Below are positions 1-9,045 of a stretch of DNA of 64,000 nt, in pieces (position 1 is the stretch's first letter; every line of letters starts with the position of its first letter). Source of the DNA: Rhizobium sp. R635 (lineage in GTDB: Bacteria; Pseudomonadota; Alphaproteobacteria; Rhizobiales; Rhizobiaceae); contig NZ_LOKX01000011.1 in the NCBI RefSeq assembly GCF_002211285.1, positions 58,078 through 122,077 on the forward strand, written 5' to 3'. The notes beneath the pieces were generated by a model that did no database searches, had not been told where the DNA came from, and worked only from the letters and a program-made list of their open reading frames with translations. Position numbers and translations under genes: made by a program.

Positions 1-113
1 CCGGCCATGGCGCAACTGTCGAGTTTCCACCGCGGCTGAAGGGCGCGGTCAATACCGGCGCAGAAGTGGAAGAGGGGCTTTTCGATGGCCGCGCGCAAGC
101 GAAAATCGCCTAA
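1..113 (+). CDS. C-terminal end of an upstream gene (partial), product unknown
   Basis: The third reading frame is open from the left edge to a TAA at 111-113 and reads as plausible protein: it begins GHGATVEFPP and ends GRAQAKIA. It overlaps the start of the next gene (ATG at 85) by 29 bases, so the two may be translationally coupled. The GxGATVEF pattern recalls the last strand of histidine kinase ATPase domains, but that is only a guess from about 36 residues. A second frame ends at 39, but its tail is too short to judge. The body of the gene lies outside the window. Confidence 0.45.
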   Translation, partial: GHGATVEFPPRLKGAVNTGAEVEEGLFDGRAQAKIA

Positions 114-1005
114 GGGAAAAAAGGGACGGCAGCAGCCGGGCCTTTTGATGACGGGTGCGGCCGCCCTCGGTGGCCTTAGCCTGCAGGGCGCGACCGTGCT
201 CGGCGGTGTCATCGGCCGCAATCCGTCCGTCGCCGGCGGCACGATCGCCTTCGCCGTCATCTTCTCCTTCGTCGCCGCCAATGCGCTCTGGTATCAGCCG
301 GGCCTGCATCCGCATCCGATTTTCCGTACCCGCGACCCGCAGTCTCCAAACGTGCTCGGCGCCCGCCGCCCGGCCGAGGAGCCGCAGGGCGACGTCACGA
401 CCTTCCGGATCGAACGCCCGGAGGATGGAGCCACCACCAATGCGACGCCGGCGCCGGCAGCAGCTGGCCAGCAGCCGAGCCAGCTCGTCATGGACATCCA
501 GCAGCAACTGGTGCGCCGCGGTCTCTATAGCGGCACGCCGGACGGGATCATCGGCCCCCGCACCAGTGCGGCCATCCTTTTCTTCGAGGAAACCGTCGGC
601 ATGGCCCAAAGCGGCGACGCGACGCCCGAGGTTCTTGCGGCTCTGAAAACGGACGCCGCCGGCCCGACGACCGTGCCCGCCGAAAAGCCGCTCGAGGATG
701 TGAGTTCGAAGGCATCGTCGGAAGATCCGGTCGCAGCGGCGATCCGCAGCGCCGAGAAGACGATCAAGACGGCCCCATCGGCTGCAAAACAGGTTCCATC
801 AAGCGAAATCGCCAATGTCGATCTGGTGCTGAAAATCCAGAAGGGCCTTTCCAACATGGCCTATGCCAATGTCGGCGTCGACGGCGTCGCCGGAGAGCAG
901 ACCCGCGCGGCCATCCGCCATTTCCAGAAGCACTATAATCTGCCCGAGAACGGCGAACCGAACGAGGCGGTGCTGAAGAAACTCAAGGAAATCGGCGCGA
1001 TCTAG
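85..1005 (+). CDS. Membrane-anchored protein with two peptidoglycan-binding domains
   Basis: A 306-residue protein with a basic, Lys/Arg-rich start (residues 1-20). One hydrophobic segment at about 50-68 probably anchors it in the inner membrane with the C-terminus outside. Two PG_binding_1-type repeats follow, at about 132-190 (QQLVRRGLYSG, DGIIGPRTSAAI) and 245-306 (GVDGVAGEQTRAAIRHFQ). They are joined by an Ala/Pro/Ser-rich linker. Such repeats bind cell-wall peptidoglycan; no catalytic domain is visible, so it is probably an anchoring or accessory envelope protein. The start at 85 has a purine-rich AGAGG at 71-75. The stop codon lies inside the first palindrome of a repeat element. Confidence 0.85.
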   Translation: MAARKRKSPKGKKGRQQPGLLMTGAAALGGLSLQGATVLGGVIGRNPSVAGGTIAFAVIFSFVAANALWYQPGLHPHPIFRTRDPQSPNVLGARRPAEEPQGDVTTFRIERPEDGATTNATPAPAAAGQQPSQLVMDIQQQLVRRGLYSGTPDGIIGPRTSAAILFFEETVGMAQSGDATPEVLAALKTDAAGPTTVPAEKPLEDVSSKASSEDPVAAAIRSAEKTIKTAPSAAKQVPSSEIANVDLVLKIQKGLSNMAYANVGVDGVAGEQTRAAIRHFQKHYNLPENGEPNEAVLKKLKEIGAI

Positions 1006-1108
1006 AGCAATTCCGTTTTTCTTCGAATCACGGAATTGCTCTATCTCTTTGTTTTCAGGCAATTCCGGACGCAAAACCGCTGCACACTTTTGCTGGAATT
1101 GCTTTAGC
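1003..1108. repeat. RIME-like mosaic palindromic element
   Basis: Two adjacent palindromes make an element of about 106 bases. The first is a perfect 14-base inverted repeat (TAGAGCAATTCCGT at 1003-1016, complement at 1030-1043). The second has arms GCAATTCC (1059-1066) and GGAATTGC (1095-1102) around a 23-base core at 1071-1093 (begins GCAAAACCG, ends CACTTTTGC). The same core recurs inverted at 3118-3140 with different arms. Size and two-palindrome structure match the rhizobial intergenic mosaic elements (RIME) known from Rhizobium and Sinorhizobium. It may act as a transcript-end stem-loop for the upstream gene. Confidence 0.7.
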
Positions 1109-1231
1109 CCCAAAACGCGCAGTCGCGCCTTGGCCTTGTCCTACAACCTAAGTCTAAGACGCAGCTGCCGTTTGCAACTTGTTAACCATGTTGCCGGAAG
1201 CTTTTCTGATTGAGGCGGGGGAGCGTCGGTC

Positions 1232-2680
1232 ATGCATGCGCTGAAGGTGATAGACGATCGGGCCGGAGAGGCGGCGGCCGAGGCGGGAGGGCCTGACCCC
1301 GACGCTTTGCGCCATATTCTGTTGCGCCTTGCCGAAGAGGCCTCCACCCTTGGCATCGATCTCGTCGACATCGCCGGCGCCATTCAGGACATGGCTGCGA
1401 TGTCGGCCAGGCATGCCTCTGCCTTCGACAACGTTACCCGCACCGCGCTTGCGATTGCCGAGACCAACCGCGCGGTGGCCGTCTCGCTGCGCGAGACAGA
1501 CCATACGGCGGCCGAGGCTCGCCACATGCTGAAGGAATCAGCCGACCGCCTGTCCGGTTCGGTCGCCGAGATCGGCCACATGGTTCAGTCCTCCAACGAG
1601 ATCGGCACCGAAATCGCCGGTTTTTCAAAATCGCTTGCCGATGTGGACAAGATCGCCGAGGAGATCAGCACCATTGCGCGCCAGACCAACCTGCTGGCGC
1701 TGAACGCCGCAATCGAGGCCGCACGCGCCGGCGATGCGGGCAAGGGTTTTGCGGTCGTCGCCGCCGAAGTTCGTGCCTTGTCGCTGCAGACGTCGAAGGC
1801 GACAGGCTCCATCCAGGATACGCTGGACGAACTGCGCGTGAAGATCGATCGGCTGTCGGTCGCAGGCAGCGATGCGCGCAAGAGCGCTGCCGGCGTGCGC
1901 GACAAGTCGGAGGCGATGCGTGGAGCCTTCGACAGCATGGAAAATGTCATTACCCGCATCCTCGACAGTTCGACCGTGATGGCCAACACCACCGAGGCGG
2001 TCGACCAGCAATGCGCCGGATTCGTCCAGACGCTCAGCGATATGTCGGCCGAAGTCGCCGGCTCGAATGTCAGGCTGCAGCAGGCCGCCACACGTGTCGA
2101 CAGCGTCGTCGGCCTTTCCGAAACCCTGATCCAACTGACGGCGAGCGCCGGCGTCAAGACCGCCGACAGCCATTGGATCGAGGAGGCGCAATCGGTGGCA
2201 AGGCAGATTTCCGGCGCTTTCGAACGCGCCGTTGCCGAAGGCCAGATCGGCCTCGACGCTCTCTTCGACCGGCGCTACCGCCCGATTCCCGGTAGCGATC
2301 CGGCACAGGTGATGGCGGCCTTTACCGAACTTGCCGACCGCCTGCTGCCGCCGATCCAGGAACCGGTTGTCGCCGCGGACGAGCGCATCGCCTTCTGCGC
2401 CGCGATCGACGAGAACGGCTACCTCCCGACCCACAACCGGAAATTCTCCCAGCCGCAACGGCCTGGCGACACCGTCTGGAACACCGCCAATTGCCGCAAC
2501 CGCCGCATCTTCGCCGATCGTGTCGGCCTTGCCGCCGGCCGCAGCACCGCGCCATTTCTGGTCCAGACCTACAGGCGCGACATGGGTGGCGGCAATTTCG
2601 TGATGATGAAGGATATCTCGGCTCCGATCACCGTCCGGGGGCGGCATTGGGGAGGCTTGCGGCTGGCGGTCAAGGTCTGA
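1232..2680 (+). CDS. Soluble methyl-accepting chemotaxis-like protein with C-terminal sensor domain
   Basis: A 482-residue protein with no membrane segment. The MCP signalling coiled coil spans about 40-300. Its hairpin tip at 146-180 is well preserved ([33 protein letters not shown]) and would contact CheA/CheW. The C-terminal part (about 345-482) is a separate globular domain with NGYLPTHN and a QTYRRDMG stretch, of the kind found at the end of many cytoplasmic MCPs. The signalling domain therefore lies before the sensor, the reverse of the usual order. It probably senses an internal cue; the ligand cannot be told. The gene is monocistronic, with a G-rich AGGCGGGGGAG stretch before the ATG. 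Confidence 0.85.
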   Translation: MHALKVIDDRAGEAAAEAGGPDPDALRHILLRLAEEASTLGIDLVDIAGAIQDMAAMSARHASAFDNVTRTALAIAETNRAVAVSLRETDHTAAEARHMLKESADRLSGSVAEIGHMVQSSNEIGTEIAGFSKSLADVDKIAEEISTIARQTNLLALNAAIEAARAGDAGKGFAVVAAEVRALSLQTSKATGSIQDTLDELRVKIDRLSVAGSDARKSAAGVRDKSEAMRGAFDSMENVITRILDSSTVMANTTEAVDQQCAGFVQTLSDMSAEVAGSNVRLQQAATRVDSVVGLSETLIQLTASAGVKTADSHWIEEAQSVARQISGAFERAVAEGQIGLDALFDRRYRPIPGSDPAQVMAAFTELADRLLPPIQEPVVAADERIAFCAAIDENGYLPTHNRKFSQPQRPGDTVWNTANCRNRRIFADRVGLAAGRSTAPFLVQTYRRDMGGGNFVMMKDISAPITVRGRHWGGLRLAVKV

Positions 2681-2738
2681 CGCGGCATCAGGATTTGACC
2701 GGATTGCCGCCGCCCGTGCGCCGGTCTATACCGCGCCG

Positions 2739-3086
2739 ATGAGATTGCGCGCCGACATTTTCGTTTCCGCCCTCCTGCGCCGCGTCTTCGCCAGCGGCGA
2801 TTTCGCCGCCGTGGAGAAAAAGGGCGCGGAGGAAGCGGGTGCGATCTTCATCCGCCAGCACTTTCGCGATGGCCTGGAGACGCTCTATGCGCCGGCGCCG
2901 CAGACCGCCTTTGGCGATGAGCAGACCGGCGACCGCCTGTTCGAGATCCGCCTGCTGCGTGCCGAGCCGGAAGCGGTGTGGGCGATGCTGGAGCGCGAAC
3001 GCAAGTTCGACCCCGATCTCTGGATCGTCGAGCTGGAGGCGGAGGAACTGGGCGACCTGATCCCGCTCGCGAGGGATGGCGGCTGA
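2739..3086 (+). CDS. DUF1491 family protein
   Basis: A 115-residue acidic protein matching the DUF1491 family, a small alphaproteobacterial group of unknown function. The characteristic N-terminus (MRLRADIFVSALLRR) and the GDRLFEIRLL / DPDLWIVELE strands in the second half are present. Length is normal for the family and there is no signal peptide or membrane segment, so it is likely cytoplasmic. It follows the chemoreceptor-like gene by 58 bases and may be cotranscribed. A RIME-like repeat begins just after its stop. Confidence 0.8.
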   Translation: MRLRADIFVSALLRRVFASGDFAAVEKKGAEEAGAIFIRQHFRDGLETLYAPAPQTAFGDEQTGDRLFEIRLLRAEPEAVWAMLERERKFDPDLWIVELEAEELGDLIPLARDGG

Positions 3087-3104
3087 CGGGTCGAAGGCGT
3101 GCGT

Positions 3105-3212
3105 TAGAGCATGTCGCGCAAAAGTGTGCGACGGTTTTGCGATAACGACATGCTTAAAAACAAAGATCTAAAGCGCAAGGAGCGAATCTGAAAGATCGCG
3201 ACGCGCTTTAGT
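3105..3212. repeat. RIME-like mosaic palindromic element, second copy
   Basis: The left palindrome has arms AGCATGTC (3108-3115) and GACATGCT (3147-3154). It encloses a core at 3118-3140 that is the inverted complement of the core at 1071-1093, with 21 of 23 bases the same. The right palindrome has arms TAAAGCGC (3169-3176) and GCGCTTTA (3203-3210). The element fills the gap between the converging DUF1491 and DUF2336 genes, where it may end both transcripts. The arms differ completely from the first copy while the core is kept, which is the mosaic character of RIME-type elements. Confidence 0.7.
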
Positions 3213-4199
3213 TTAGCGTGACCGCCGCCCCAGGACGCGCATGTCGCGCTGCTGCGGCGTCTGGCGGATGAAGCGATAGTTGGCCGCTTCCTCAATTGCG
3301 GGTGCAGCGGGCGCCTCGGGCTTGTACGTGTAGCGATCGGCGCGCCGCCAGGCTTCGACCCGTTCGTGGCATTCTTCCGGATCCAGCGCATCGAGCACCA
3401 TCCAGCCACGTGTGACGTTGTGCTGCGGCTCGGCAAGATGCGGATAGAGCTTTTCGAGCACGAAGACGGCGTCGAGGAAGCCCATGCCGAGGCTCGTCAG
3501 CGTGGTGGCGAGCTGTTGGCCGGAAAGATCGAGCATGATGCGCTCGGCAAGCCAGCGGCTGGCGGACAGGGCATCGGCAAGTGCTGTTGCGAAATGCATG
3601 GCTTCGCGTGAGCGGGCAAAGCGCACCAGCAGCGCTTCCTGAATGTCGGTGAGCGTGCGCAGGCCGAGCCTGTCGTCGTCGCTGCGGCCGAGATGGCCGG
3701 CAAGGCCAAGGATGCGCTCGCGCAGCGCCTCTTCATTGGCGACCCGTTGTTCCTCGAGCGCCTCCGCTTCATTGGTCTCCACCGGGATAGGCGCAAGCGG
3801 CACTGCCGGAGGCTCGGCGAGTTGAGTGACCGTGGCTGCTGCCCGCGGGCCGGCCTGGCGCAACGCCACCAATGCATCGATGACCTTCGGCGAGAGCGAA
3901 TCGCGACTGACGATCGCCTTGACGTGATCCTTGCCCTGGGTGCGCGCGATGGTGATCAGCGTCTCGTCGGCGATTGCCTTGGAGGCCGCAATGAAGGGCG
4001 CCGCGATTTCGATCGGCTGGCTGCCGATGAACAGCGCCACGGCTGCCGGTATGTGATCGCATTGAGACAGGGCGGCCACCGCCTGGCGCTTGGCCTCGTC
4101 GGAGGAGGCCTGGAACAACGGCGTGAAAAGCTCGGCGAACTGGCGCAGTTCGGATCGTGTCGGGTGAGACAGATTCTCGAAACTGCTGACGGTCGCCAT
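3213..4199 (-). CDS. DUF2336 domain-containing protein
   Basis: About 328 residues from the start chosen at 4199 (MATVSSFENLSHPTR), which has AAGGACG upstream. The frame stays open to 4334, but that extension reads less like protein. It matches DUF2336, an alphaproteobacterial family of alpha-helical, HEAT-like repeats. The helical repeats run from residue 15 to about 270 (for example AVAALSQCDHIPAAVALFIG and ALVALRQAGPRAAATV). The C-terminal tail is rich in Arg and Pro and ends LGRRSR. No catalytic motif or membrane segment is visible. The function is not established; a scaffold or interaction role is inference from the helical repeats. Confidence 0.8.
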   Translation of the reverse strand: MATVSSFENLSHPTRSELRQFAELFTPLFQASSDEAKRQAVAALSQCDHIPAAVALFIGSQPIEIAAPFIAASKAIADETLITIARTQGKDHVKAIVSRDSLSPKVIDALVALRQAGPRAAATVTQLAEPPAVPLAPIPVETNEAEALEEQRVANEEALRERILGLAGHLGRSDDDRLGLRTLTDIQEALLVRFARSREAMHFATALADALSASRWLAERIMLDLSGQQLATTLTSLGMGFLDAVFVLEKLYPHLAEPQHNVTRGWMVLDALDPEECHERVEAWRRADRYTYKPEAPAAPAIEEAANYRFIRQTPQQRDMRVLGRRSR

Positions 4200-4510
4200 C
4201 AATACCACGTCCTTTTTCCTGACGGCCAACGGGCCTTCTAGGTCTCGAAACCGGTCACGCACAAGAACACCTGAAAACGCGGAACAAGGGGAACCAGGGA
4301 TCGACATGCGCTGGCGGAACGCATGCCGGGCCACACGGTTATGAACAAATCCTACACCGGTACGGTTAATGCATGCTGAAGATTTTATTAAAATGCAACA
4401 GAAAGATACACGCGCTGCGTGTTGCTAAATGATTAGCCGGCAATGCGAATGGTTTTGTTTTGAAAGGCGTCGCGATGATCGTGCATTCGCGATGCAACGG
4501 TGGAAATGGT
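4200..4510. other. Intergenic region upstream of the DUF2336 gene
   Basis: About 310 bases lie between the start of the DUF2336 gene and the end of the next minus-strand small gene. The part near 4370-4450 is AT-rich (ATTTTATTAAAATGCAAC) and may hold the DUF2336 promoter, though I cannot place -35 and -10 boxes with confidence. I see no RNA gene or convincing reading frame. Confidence 0.4.
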
Positions 4511-4717
4511 TCAGGCTTTCCTGTGATCGCGCAGGGCGTGCAGCAGCTTTTCGCGGCTGTCGTAACCGGCCTGATAGAGGTCGAGTGCTGTCGATGCCGC
4601 AGACTGAGCCTCGACGCTGACGATATCGATGTGCCGTTCCGTGCACCAGGCGTCCAGCGCGCTGCACAGCACGTCGAAATCCTGGGATGAGAAAGATGAA
4701 TTCACGAGCAAAGACAC
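4511..4717 (-). CDS. Small protein of unknown function (68 residues)
   Basis: A GTG start at 4717 is preceded by a strong ribosome site, GGAGG seven bases upstream, which supports a real gene. The product is acidic and soluble, with the pattern SSQDFDVLCSALD near the start and LYQAGYDSREKLLHAL near the end. The same pattern occurs in the 98-residue protein at 13266-13562, so the two appear to be paralogs. No known domain is recognised. It stands alone, with AT-rich sequence on both sides. Confidence 0.65.
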   Translation of the reverse strand: MSLLVNSSFSSQDFDVLCSALDAWCTERHIDIVSVEAQSAASTALDLYQAGYDSREKLLHALRDHRKA

Positions 4718-5202
4718 AGCCTGCCCTCCGCATCGACATCACGAAGATACGCTGATCGGTCTGAGCCGCAATGAATATTTTCGTGACGTATATTTGCAAC
4801 AGCTGTCCGTGCAACGCGAGATAACAGCGGCATTGTCGCCAACTCTATGAATTTCTTCTGATTTTATACTTTGTCTCCGTTCGCGCTTTTGTGCGGGCGG
4901 CGTGAAACCAAAACAACTGTCCGAGCGTTACAAGAAAATCAGGTGAACCGGTGTTTGGCTTCAGTCGAACATTAGGAAACTGTTAACTATCGTGTGTCTC
5001 AATTCGGATAGGAACGACGCGATTTGAGTAACTGGATCGTTGAAACTCCGCATCACGGTATTTCAGTCAGGTGCCGTGGGAAAGGCGCGAATGCCCTCGG
5101 TCCGGTGATCCCGGCGCCGCAGGACGCGTCGGCCCGCAGATTGGCGGGCAGGGTGAAATCCATCGCAAGTTCATCCGTCTCGGGCAGTGCATGGAGACGA
5201 GA
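4718..5202. other. Intergenic region without a recognised gene
   Basis: About 485 bases, AT-rich in the middle (4840-5000, for example TGATTTTATACTTTGT) compared with the coding DNA around it. It probably carries promoters for the flanking small genes. Frames such as 5024-5212 lack protein-like composition. I find no terminator with a T-run, no tRNA and no clear inverted repeat. Confidence 0.4.
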
Positions 5203-5370
5203 ATGGCAATAGTAGTCGCATTGGCGGATCGGCGGCCGCGGGCGCCGCGTCGCCCGGATAAAGAGCCCCGCGAAGCCAAGATCCTTTGGTTCACCGGCGT
5301 CCGCTATGAGCGGCTGGCCGAGAGCCCGAAGCGTCGCCCGGCGCCTCAGCCGCGCGTCAATAAAAAGTAA
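5203..5370 (+). CDS. Small basic protein of unknown function (55 residues)
   Basis: The start at 5203 (MAIVVALADRRPRAPRR) has GGAG at 5193-5196, six bases upstream, so it is preferred over ATGs further out at 5071 or 5191. The product is strongly basic and proline-rich. It has a conserved-looking core, KEPREAKILWFTGVRYERL, and a C-terminal PKRRPAPQPR tail. Small proteins of this appearance are common and conserved in rhizobia, but I know no function. It ends 13 bases before the converging DUF1254 gene. Confidence 0.6.
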   Translation: MAIVVALADRRPRAPRRPDKEPREAKILWFTGVRYERLAESPKRRPAPQPRVNKK

Positions 5371-5383
5371 CGCGCTTTCAACC

Positions 5384-5932
5384 TCAGCGCGTGGTGAACT
5401 GTTCGCAGCCGGCTTCCGTGAGGAAGTTCCGCGCGGCTTCATCGAAGCTTGCCTGCGGCGCTAGCGTCCGCAGCACGGCATAACCGTCCGGCCGCGCCAT
5501 CTCCACCAGGATCGTCTGCTGCAGTTCCTGCGGCAGGTTCTTGCGAAGGTCCGTCAGCTGGATCGGGCCGCCCGCCAGCACATCGAGCGCGCCGCCGACC
5601 GATGTCCGGTCGTTCATGCTGAAGACCTCGTTGGAGGCGCTGTCGTAAATCGCGATCGACCAGAAGGGCACATTGCCCCTGGCGGTGAAGTGCACCGGCG
5701 CATCTTCGACGTCGAAGGAGCAGACGGCAGTGCGCACGAAAGGATCGCCGTTGGCGAGGCCTGCCTCGTCATATTGGCCGCTCAGCAGGTAGAAATTATT
5801 GAGGTCGCCTTCTGCCTCCACGCGGGTCGCCGCATCCCTGCCGGTGAAGTGCGGCAGCGAGAGGATGATGACGAGATGCAGCAGCGCTGCGCCGAAAAGG
5901 CCGGTGAGAACGGCGAATATGATTCTAAGCAT
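5384..5932 (-). CDS. DUF1254-like membrane protein
   Basis: 182 residues with an N-terminal hydrophobic segment (about 3-28, IIFAVLTGLFGAALLHLVII) that acts as signal anchor. A DUF1254-like region follows (FVRTAVCSFDVEDAPVHF, FWSIAIYDSASNEVFSMND), with most of the protein probably periplasmic. Its start overlaps the end of the DUF1214-like gene by 8 bases, so the two are cotranscribed and probably coupled. DUF1254 and DUF1214 are often fused in one longer protein in other bacteria; here they are separate short proteins, each with its own anchor. Function unknown. Confidence 0.8.
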   Translation of the reverse strand: MLRIIFAVLTGLFGAALLHLVIILSLPHFTGRDAATRVEAEGDLNNFYLLSGQYDEAGLANGDPFVRTAVCSFDVEDAPVHFTARGNVPFWSIAIYDSASNEVFSMNDRTSVGGALDVLAGGPIQLTDLRKNLPQELQQTILVEMARPDGYAVLRTLAPQASFDEAARNFLTEAGCEQFTTR

Positions 5933-6512
5933 TGCCGCATCCGGTCTTGGTGAGCTTCGGCATGGCGAGATCGATCACGCCGGAACTGCCGGCGGTCGGC
6001 GTGTCGAACAGCGTCAGCACGAGCCGGAAGGTGCCGGCCTGCGGCAGCGCCAGCCAATTGCCAGGCTGCGCGACGGCTGAGATCTCGATCGAGAAGCTGC
6101 TGTCGGGCTGACGCAGCACCGTCCAGGAATTCAGCGCCGAGGGAAGCCCGGTCTTCACCGCCGCCGGATTGCCGCCATTGTCGGCGGTAAAGAGCGTCCA
6201 GAGCCGGGCAGGCGGCGTCTGCCCGCTGAGGCGGTAGCCGCAGCCGGCATTCAGCCGCGCGCCGTCGTCGTCGACGCTCGCCGTAAAAGTTAGCCCTTCC
6301 GCGCTGCCGTAGAGCAGCTTGCCGGCGCGCGCCCGGTGCGACTTGGCGTAAGGGTCGGCGTCCACCGTCTGCAATGCCGGAAAGGCTTCCCAGGCGCCGA
6401 GCTTGATGGCGCCGAAACCCTGTGTCGCATCCAGCGCATACTGCGTGATCATGATCCCGCCGCCGAAGGCGACGATCAGCGTGATCAGGATGAAAAGGGG
6501 GAATCGAAACAC
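5925..6512 (-). CDS. DUF1214-like membrane protein
   Basis: The start chosen is a GTG at 6512 (MFRFPLFILITLIVAF), with AAGG eight bases upstream. An ATG at 6578 would add 22 residues that do not look like a membrane-protein N-terminus. The protein has one anchor (residues 1-20) and an outer domain. Its C-terminal strands (SWTVLRQPDSSFSIEIS, GTFRLVLTLFDTPT) resemble the DUF1214 fold. It is the first gene of a two-gene unit with the DUF1254-like gene, which it overlaps by 8 bases. The biochemical role of this family is unknown; an envelope role is inference from topology and from the neighbouring penicillin-binding protein. Confidence 0.75.
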   Translation of the reverse strand: MFRFPLFILITLIVAFGGGIMITQYALDATQGFGAIKLGAWEAFPALQTVDADPYAKSHRARAGKLLYGSAEGLTFTASVDDDGARLNAGCGYRLSGQTPPARLWTLFTADNGGNPAAVKTGLPSALNSWTVLRQPDSSFSIEISAVAQPGNWLALPQAGTFRLVLTLFDTPTAGSSGVIDLAMPKLTKTGCGNA

Positions 6513-6654
6513 GTCAAAACCTTGGAAACCACATCGGATGAAAGGGTTACCACTGATTCTGGCAGGGTGGAATGCCATGCGACGACATGGACGCCAATCA
6601 ATCCACGGTCACGCGGCGCGCACGAATGCTTGCCTGGGGACCAAGCGGCGCCGA

Positions 6655-8856
6655 CTATCCGGCGCTCGCCACCTTCTGCGGCGTGAGAGGTGCTGCCTCT
6701 TTCAGTTTTTCGCCGAGATCCTTGAGAATGTTGGTGGATGGAACCGAGAGCATGCGCGGTCGGATGAGTTGCGGCAATCCGTCCTGCGGCTTGGCGGCGA
6801 CGGTCTTGGCGGCATCCTTTTCCGAGGGCAGGGGGTTTTCGACGCCGGGAATGGCGCGCAGCGTCACACCCTGATGGGCGTAGTCCATGGCGCGCTTGAA
6901 GGTCATCGCCGGCAGCGAGCCGCCGGTCATCTCGTTGGTTGAGGTGTAGTCGTCATTGCCGAACCAGACGGCGCAGGTATAGTTGCCGGTGAAGCCGACG
7001 AACCAGGCGTCGCGATAGGCCTGGGTCGTGCCGGTCTTGCCCGCCGTCAGGATGCCGTTGTCGAGCGCCGCCTTTCGCGCCGTGCCGACATAGGGAACGC
7101 GCGACAGCATCTGGTTCATATAGGCGTCGGCCTGTTCCGACAGCACCCGTTTCGGCGCCGGCTCGTCGCGGTCGAAATCATAGAGCACGTCGCCATCGTA
7201 ATCGAGGACCTGGGTGACGCCGTGGCGGCGCGACTGGTAGCCGCCGGCCGGGAAGGTGGCATAAGCGGTCGCCTGATCGAGCACCGTCACCTCTGACGTC
7301 CCGATCGGGATGGTGACGTCGTCGCGGATCGGCGTTTCGACGCCGAGGTTCTTGGCCATGGCCCGGATCGGCTGGATACCGAGCTTCTCCTTGGCGAGCC
7401 GCACCGGGATCGTGTTGATCGACTGGGCGATCGCGGTTTCGAGCGTGATACGGCCCACATAGCGATTGGCATAATTGTGCGGGCTCCAATTGCCCCAGTA
7501 GATCGGCGCATCGACGATCGTCGTCTGCGGCGTCATCCCGCTCTCCATCGCCACTGCATAGGTGTAGACCTTGAAGGAGGAGCCCGGCTGGCGCAGCGCC
7601 TTGGTGGCGCGGTTGAACTGGCTCTCGCCGTAATCCCGTCCGCCGACCATGGCGCGCACGGCGCCGCCGTTTTCGATCATCACCATGGCGCCCTGCTTGG
7701 CGTGATAGGCCTCGCCATATTCGCGCAGCGACGTCTCGACCGAATCCTCGGCGGCCTTCTGGATGCCCATGTCGATCGTCGTGCGCACGATCAGCGAATG
7801 CTGGTGGAAGCGCGGCGAAAGCCGCTGTACCTCGTCGAAAGCCCAATCGAGGAAGAAATCGGGCGATTCAACCTCGTTGCGGTCGACGACGGTCGCCGGG
7901 CTGCGCCTGGCGGCGATCACCTGGCCTTCGGTCATCAGCCCGCTCTGCACCAGATTGGTCAGCACCTCGTTGGCGCGCGCGCGCGCCGCCGGCAGGTTGA
8001 CATGCGGCGCATATTTCGCCGGCGCCTTGAAGAGGCCGGCGAGCATGGCGGATTCGGCAAGGTTCACGTCGGTGATGTTCTTGCCGAAATAGAACTGGGC
8101 GGCTGCCGCAGCGCCAAAGGTGCCGCCGCCCATATAGGCGCGGTCGAGATAGGTGGAGAGGATTTCTTTCTTGGAGAGGTTCGCTTCGAGCCACAGCGCC
8201 AGGAAGGCCTCGGTGATCTTGCGGTCGATCGAGCGCTCGTTGGAAAGGAAGAGGTTCTTGGCGAGCTGCTGGGTCAGCGTCGAGCCGCCCTGGACGACTT
8301 CGCCGGCCTGGGCGTTGGTGACCATCGCGCGGAAGAGACCGATGACGTCGATGCCGAAATGGTCGAAGAAGCGCCGGTCTTCGGTGGCAAGCACCGATTT
8401 GATCAAGGAATCCGGCAGCTCGTCGATCGGCACGGAATTCTGGTGAATGACGCCGCGATGGCCGATGACGTTGCCGTAGCGGTCGGTGAAGGTGACGGCA
8501 AAATCGCCGCGGTTGCGCCAGTCTTCCTTGGTCGCTTCGAAGGCGGGCTGGGCGAGCAGCAGCATCAGCACCGAGCCGGCCGCCCCGAGCGTCAGCCCTT
8601 CGCCGGCAAGTTCGAAGACCATGCGCTTCCAGCCGCGCACGCGGAAGCGGCGGAAGAAGATGGTGGTGTCTTCCCAGATCTCGCCGGCGCGGAAGCCGGC
8701 GTTCCAGACGGTCGAATCGATCCACGAATCGATGCGCAGCAGGATGTGACGTTTTTTCGCCGGCCGCTTGGCCGCCGCATCTGCCGTCTCTTTTCCTGGC
8801 CCGTTTTCTGGCTTGTCCGGATCCTGCACGTCCTGTATTCCCGCCTGATCGCGCAT
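6655..8856 (-). CDS. Class A penicillin-binding protein (transglycosylase/transpeptidase)
   Basis: 733 residues, the normal length for a PBP1-type enzyme that polymerises and cross-links peptidoglycan in the periplasm. A Lys-rich cytoplasmic tail (1-80) precedes a membrane segment at about 88-103. The GT51 transglycosylase has catalytic E159 in EDRRFFDHFG and GGSTLTQQLAKNLFL at 190-204. The transpeptidase has the SxxK box at S426-K429 (SSFK), SIN at 479-481 and KTGT at 607-610. The last 60 residues are Pro/Lys-rich. All catalytic motifs are intact. It is preceded by the DUF1214/DUF1254 pair reading the other way from the shared side, with no overlap. Confidence 0.93.
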   Translation of the reverse strand: MRDQAGIQDVQDPDKPENGPGKETADAAAKRPAKKRHILLRIDSWIDSTVWNAGFRAGEIWEDTTIFFRRFRVRGWKRMVFELAGEGLTLGAAGSVLMLLLAQPAFEATKEDWRNRGDFAVTFTDRYGNVIGHRGVIHQNSVPIDELPDSLIKSVLATEDRRFFDHFGIDVIGLFRAMVTNAQAGEVVQGGSTLTQQLAKNLFLSNERSIDRKITEAFLALWLEANLSKKEILSTYLDRAYMGGGTFGAAAAAQFYFGKNITDVNLAESAMLAGLFKAPAKYAPHVNLPAARARANEVLTNLVQSGLMTEGQVIAARRSPATVVDRNEVESPDFFLDWAFDEVQRLSPRFHQHSLIVRTTIDMGIQKAAEDSVETSLREYGEAYHAKQGAMVMIENGGAVRAMVGGRDYGESQFNRATKALRQPGSSFKVYTYAVAMESGMTPQTTIVDAPIYWGNWSPHNYANRYVGRITLETAIAQSINTIPVRLAKEKLGIQPIRAMAKNLGVETPIRDDVTIPIGTSEVTVLDQATAYATFPAGGYQSRRHGVTQVLDYDGDVLYDFDRDEPAPKRVLSEQADAYMNQMLSRVPYVGTARKAALDNGILTAGKTGTTQAYRDAWFVGFTGNYTCAVWFGNDDYTSTNEMTGGSLPAMTFKRAMDYAHQGVTLRAIPGVENPLPSEKDAAKTVAAKPQDGLPQLIRPRMLSVPSTNILKDLGEKLKEAAPLTPQKVASAG

Positions 8857-9045
8857 CGCTCATGTCCGGCCGCCGGAAAGCGAAGAAAGCGCGAGGCCCA
8901 TGGGGCCGAAAAGCTCTCCGGTATCGGGAGAGGTTCCTCCGATACCAGGAGCATGCTGAAGAATTGATTGATTTCTCAGCCGATAACAAGAGAGATACGG
9001 GAGCGGTCACGTGAATTTGCGGGCCGCTGTTGCAAGAAACGGACG

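Noticed and set aside
5009..5042. ECF sigma-type promoter (GGAAC ... CGTT)
   Set aside because: The two boxes are 22 bases apart, while the usual spacing is 16-17.
7477..8967. Long antisense frame (about 496 codons) opposite the penicillin-binding protein gene
   Set aside because: It mirrors the codon structure of a clear PBP gene, lacks its own ribosome site and has biased composition. It is a high-G+C shadow.
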